From contig CANQPC010000009.1 of NCBI GenBank assembly GCA_947625625.1, positions 1-42,362 of the forward strand: 42,362 bases of DNA, in the 5' to 3' direction. This DNA is from an uncultured Bacilli bacterium. GTDB taxonomy: Bacteria; Bacillota_I; Bacilli_A; RF39; UBA660. Of the stretch, positions 40,030 through 42,362 are shown one piece after another. The notes beneath the pieces are model-generated. The model saw only the letters and a program-made list of their open reading frames with translations, ran no database searches and was not told the origin of the DNA. Both the position numbers and the translations under genes were made by a program. Positions within the stretch are counted from its first letter, which is position 1, and every line of letters begins with the position of its first letter.

Positions 40030-40932
40030 TTAGTTAGCTTTAGCAGCTATTTTCTTTTTGGCAATTACTATACCGACAGTAGCTACAGCAATCATCGAAA
40101 GAACAATCATAAGATTAATATCACCAGTATTTGGGTTACCAGCTTTTTCAGCAACTTTAGCAAAAGTAGCGGTAACTGTAACATCTCCTGCTGGCATTAC
40201 GAAAGTATTATCTTCAGATAATTCAAGTTCTTTCTCTTCGTCATCAACTTTGTATACTAATTTCAAAGTATCGAGCTTATAGCCTTCTTTTGGAGTAATT
40301 GTCAAAGTAACTTCTTTTCCTTCGATAGCGGTTTCAGGAGCACTGACTGTTCCATTTTCACTATTTTCAACTATTATATTATGAGTAACTTCAGCGAGAA
40401 CAGCTTCATATTTAGTCTCTCCCCAAACTTCATTCTGAGAACCAGCTTCAGTATAATCTTTAACTACTATTTCACTAGGTATAACAACTAGTGTGATATT
40501 TTGAGTTTTATTTGTTTCGTCTTCTTTCCAAGTTAATTTGAAAGTCTTAACTAAAGCTTCGCCTTTTTTAGTGTATTCTTCTAATTCAGTAGCATTAAAG
40601 CCAAAATATTCAGTAAAAGTCTCTCCATATGAGCCTTCACCATTGATTTTAATTTCATCAGCACCACTTGGCATTGTAAACTTTAATCCTACCCAAGTAT
40701 AACCAGTAGGTCTACTAAGTACAGGATCATCATCTAATAGATGCCATTCACCATTAGATACAGTTACAGTAACGTCAGCCGTTCCTGCTCCTTCGATAGT
40801 TGGTTTTTCTCCATTTGCTAAACTATTTTCAGCAGTAGCTTCTTCAACATTTGGATATTCTTCAGCATTGACAAAGCCCACAAATAAAAGCATAGCACAT
40901 AAAATAGTTCCAAATAACTTTAACTTCTTCAT
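40030..40932 (-). CDS. Wall-anchored surface protein with InlB-like repeat, 300 aa
   Basis: A signal peptide (residues 1-23) is followed by a beta-rich domain (about 45-180) with recurring VTVTV, GLKFTMPSGADEI and KTFKLTWKEDETNK strands. A repeat of the Flg_new/InlB-like type follows (about 190-262): HNIIVENSENGTVSAPETAI, EGKEVTLTITPKEGYKLDTL and FVMPAGDVTVTATF. The end is GNPNTGDINLM, a hydrophobic stretch and KKKIAAK, a sortase-type signal of the N-P-x-T-G form. It resembles the neighbouring 461-aa protein in its tail (TGDIN.., SMI.., KIAAK), so the same sortase may handle both. It may be an adhesin. Confidence 0.82.
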   Translation of the reverse strand: MKKLKLFGTILCAMLLFVGFVNAEEYPNVEEATAENSLANGEKPTIEGAGTADVTVTVSNGEWHLLDDDPVLSRPTGYTWVGLKFTMPSGADEIKINGEGSYGETFTEYFGFNATELEEYTKKGEALVKTFKLTWKEDETNKTQNITLVVIPSEIVVKDYTEAGSQNEVWGETKYEAVLAEVTHNIIVENSENGTVSAPETAIEGKEVTLTITPKEGYKLDTLKLVYKVDDEEKELELSEDNTFVMPAGDVTVTATFAKVAEKAGNPNTGDINLMIVLSMIAVATVGIVIAKKKIAAKAN

Positions 40933-40956
40933 CGTTCTTACCTCCTTTCTATATTA

Positions 40957-40985
40957 AAGATACCATAAAATTACTTAATTGTAAA
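40957..40985 (-). promoter_or_regulatory. Promoter of the 300-aa surface gene
   Basis: Minus-strand TTTACA at 40980-40985 and TATCTT at 40957-40962, spacer 17 bp. It resembles the 461-aa gene promoter in -35, first spacer bases and the TATAGAAAGGAG leader end. Confidence 0.6.
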
Positions 40986-41019
40986 CATATCTATCTAATG
41001 TTAAAAATTATCTTCATAA

Positions 41020-41054
41020 AAAAGAGAGAACTATTACTCAGTACTAGTCCTCTT
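41020..41054 (-). terminator. Probable terminator after the PH-domain gene
   Basis: On the minus strand AGAGGACTA and TAGTTCTCT pair with one G-T wobble, followed by a T6 run. The stop codon of the PH-domain gene lies within the stem. Confidence 0.6.
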
Positions 41055-41484
41055 TAATATCGTATTTTTTTCTTTTTTCAATCATCGACATTGTAACATT
41101 ATCATCGATTTCTGCAAGAGCATTAGGATCAATATTCGATAAAATGATAAGTTCTTTGACAGTATCGATAGTTACTTTACCCCAAAGAATTCCGCTTCGA
41201 ATCGTCAAATCATTAAACATATCTGGAGTAATTATGCGAAAGAAATGACCGAATGCAAGTCTTTTAGTAGCCACTATTATTCTCTTATTAGTTAGAACGA
41301 TAATGTTTGTATTTAGAATTTCATAGCTACGAAAGTTTTTCTGAGCGAGAAAAACATATTCTACCTTTTCATCAGATCCGATATATTTAGCTGCTACTTT
41401 GCAGTGAGCTTTAATACGAAAAGCTAAAGTTCGAGGATATTTTCTCTTGAACTCGAGAGCTCTTTGATAGATTTCATTAAACAT
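41044..41484 (-). CDS. PH-domain-like protein, 146 aa
   Basis: The sequence YVFLAQKNFRSYEILNTNIIVLTNKRIIVATKR (key A-Q-x3, V-L-T-N-K-R-I-I) is typical of bacterial PH-like domains (YokE/bPH type), which probably bind lipid or protein partners. The N-terminal part (about 1-40) is charged helix and the C-terminus (about 110-146) is acidic/basic. There is no signal peptide or membrane helix, so it is cytoplasmic or membrane-associated. It overlaps the thioredoxin-like gene by 8 bp and is co-transcribed with it. Confidence 0.75.
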   Translation of the reverse strand: MFNEIYQRALEFKRKYPRTLAFRIKAHCKVAAKYIGSDEKVEYVFLAQKNFRSYEILNTNIIVLTNKRIIVATKRLAFGHFFRIITPDMFNDLTIRSGILWGKVTIDTVKELIILSNIDPNALAEIDDNVTMSMIEKRKKYDIKED

Positions 41485-42199
41485 TTGGATCTACCTTAAT
41501 ATTCTCTTTGATAAAGTCTACAAATGCTTCTTTTTCAACATATCCACCAATAGAATCTACTACAGTATCTCCATATAAGAATAATGTTGTAGGTGTTCCC
41601 CATTTTTCTCTCTTTAAATATGAATTAGATGATGATAGTGCTTCACTCTCTTCACTATTTAAATTAGTTAAATTTAAATAATATACTGGAAATTTATATT
41701 CATCAACTACTTCTTTAACAACTGGAATATAAGATTCACAATAACCACAACCATCTTGAATGATTATTACTAAGAATGGTTTCTTTTCAGAAATTTTATT
41801 TTCATATTCTTCGTATGTTATTTCTTGAAATCCTGCTTCTCCTTCAACTGCTACAGGAAGTTCTATATCTAATTTAGGTTTCTTTTCCATCGTTGCAAAA
41901 AGTCCTATTACTAATACGATAACAGCTATTAGAACTAGAATTAAATCTTTCTGCTTTTGAGTAAGTCCTTTTTTAGTTGAACTTGCAGTGTTTGATGCTA
42001 CGCTTGAAGTTAATTCTTCCGTCTTTTCTTCAACGCTTATTGTTTTTTCAACAACTTTCTTTTCCTTTTTTACTTCAGTAACTTTAGCAGTATCTTTTTT
42101 ATTATTTTGCTTTACTGCTGTTTCTTTTGAAGTTTTTCCCTTTTGATTATTCTTTTTTGTATTATTATTTGATTTATTTTTTGAATTTTGATTTGCCAT
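41477..42199 (-). CDS. Membrane-anchored thioredoxin-like protein, 240 aa
   Basis: A long Lys/Asn/Glu-rich cytoplasmic N-terminus (about residues 1-85) precedes one membrane helix (about 86-105). The extracellular C-terminal domain (about 115-235) is a thioredoxin fold: a FLVIIIQDGCGYCESYIPV segment (active site C-G-Y-C, about residue 152), VYYLNLTNLN, and the cis-Pro loop WGTPTTLFLYGD. The C-G-Y-C pair can oxidise, reduce or isomerise disulfides on the surface. It starts the short operon with the PH-domain gene (8 bp overlap), with AGGAGGAA as ribosome binding site. Confidence 0.88.
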   Translation of the reverse strand: MANQNSKNKSNNNTKKNNQKGKTSKETAVKQNNKKDTAKVTEVKKEKKVVEKTISVEEKTEELTSSVASNTASSTKKGLTQKQKDLILVLIAVIVLVIGLFATMEKKPKLDIELPVAVEGEAGFQEITYEEYENKISEKKPFLVIIIQDGCGYCESYIPVVKEVVDEYKFPVYYLNLTNLNSEESEALSSSNSYLKREKWGTPTTLFLYGDTVVDSIGGYVEKEAFVDFIKENIKVDPNV

Positions 42200-42216
42200 A
42201 TCTATTCCTCCTAAAT

Positions 42217-42265
42217 TTAATTTTACACTTAAAAATATGAAAAAGCAAGTATTTACTTGCTTTTT
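42217..42265 (-). promoter_or_regulatory. Promoter of the thioredoxin-like operon, overlapping an upstream terminator
   Basis: A perfect inverted repeat AAAAAGCAAGTA (42240-42251) and TACTTGCTTTTT (42254-42265) is a terminator for a gene beyond the window edge. On the minus strand TTGCTT lies within it and TAAAAT follows 17 bp later, near the start codon at 42199, giving a weak promoter match. Confidence 0.5.
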
Positions 42266-42271
42266 GTCGTA

Positions 42272-42359
42272 TTTTTAGTATTTTTTAGTAACTATTCAGA
42301 CTCATGAATAAATAAACTATCAACAGAAATAGAATTTTTTGATTAAAAAATACTAAAAA
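42272..42359. repeat. 16-bp perfect inverted repeat near the window end
   Basis: TTTTTAGTATTTTTTA at 42272-42287 and its exact complement TAAAAAATACTAAAAA at 42344-42359 enclose 56 bp with no gene. It could be the ends of a small MITE-like element, a stem-loop, or a chance A+T-rich match near a contig break. Confidence 0.6.
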
Positions 42360-42362
42360 TTA

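Overview
The window is very A+T-rich (roughly 70 percent A+T by eye). It carries Gram-positive-type genes: consensus sigma-A promoters with 16-17 bp spacers, strong AAGGAGG-type ribosome binding sites, and ScpA/ScpB, RuvB, PNPase and S15 of the Bacilli/Mollicutes kind. It also has LRR, dockerin and cohesin-like surface proteins and N/P-x-TG wall-sorting tails. UGA is used as a stop (for example at the end of the 1105-residue LRR protein), so the code is the standard one and this is not a Mycoplasma-type code. The best fit is an uncultured, host-associated low-GC Firmicute (RF39/Erysipelotrichia-like Bacilli). That placement is inference from gene content. Nearly all genes lie on the minus strand.

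Layout, left to right. 1-1.4 kb: two unknown genes with divergent, nearly touching promoters. 1.4-6.3 kb: housekeeping block with rpsO-pnp and scpA-scpB-ruvB. 6.5-10.8 kb: a small plus-strand gene with an operator-like inverted repeat, then a minus operon of two related giant coiled-coil proteins plus a DUF1292 protein, driven by a full-consensus promoter. 10.8-12.2 kb: NfeD plus SPFH membrane pair. 12.2-15.6 kb: a tight six-gene operon (cyclophilin-like, HD hydrolase, zinc ribbon, PncC/CinA-C, NAD kinase, deoxyinosine glycosylase). 15.7-18.75 kb: copper P-type ATPase and a TtcA-like tRNA thiolase. 18.9-23.6 kb: a translationally coupled pair, a secreted LRR protein ending in a dockerin and a membrane-anchored cohesin-like/beta-sandwich protein. 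23.8-26.6 kb: C39-like peptidase, OmpR-type regulator and VanS-type kinase, with 11-bp-phased direct repeats upstream.

26.7-36.3 kb looks more accessory: GNAT, Ham1-like pyrophosphatase, XRE-membrane regulator, two Nudix proteins, a four-gene unit (DUF3592 membrane protein, MmcQ-EVE fusion, YHG-motif protein, a 59-residue membrane protein), a RhuM-Fic/Doc fusion, tRNA-Arg(CCT), and a tail-anchored protein. 36.4-38.2 kb is a complete IS1202-type insertion sequence with a 26-bp target duplication, three 23-bp repeats at each end and, on the strand opposite its transposase, a promoter-led G+C-rich segment that looks like a structured RNA. I consider that RNA candidate the most novel signal here. 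38.2-42.3 kb: ferredoxin, two wall-anchored surface proteins sharing a promoter design, a membrane thioredoxin-like protein and a PH-domain protein. The window ends in a 16-bp inverted repeat.

Several start codons were moved from the longest reading frame to the start supported by a ribosome binding site (pnp, nfeD, pncC, ttcA, the XRE regulator and the tail-anchored protein). No rRNA and no CRISPR array was seen.
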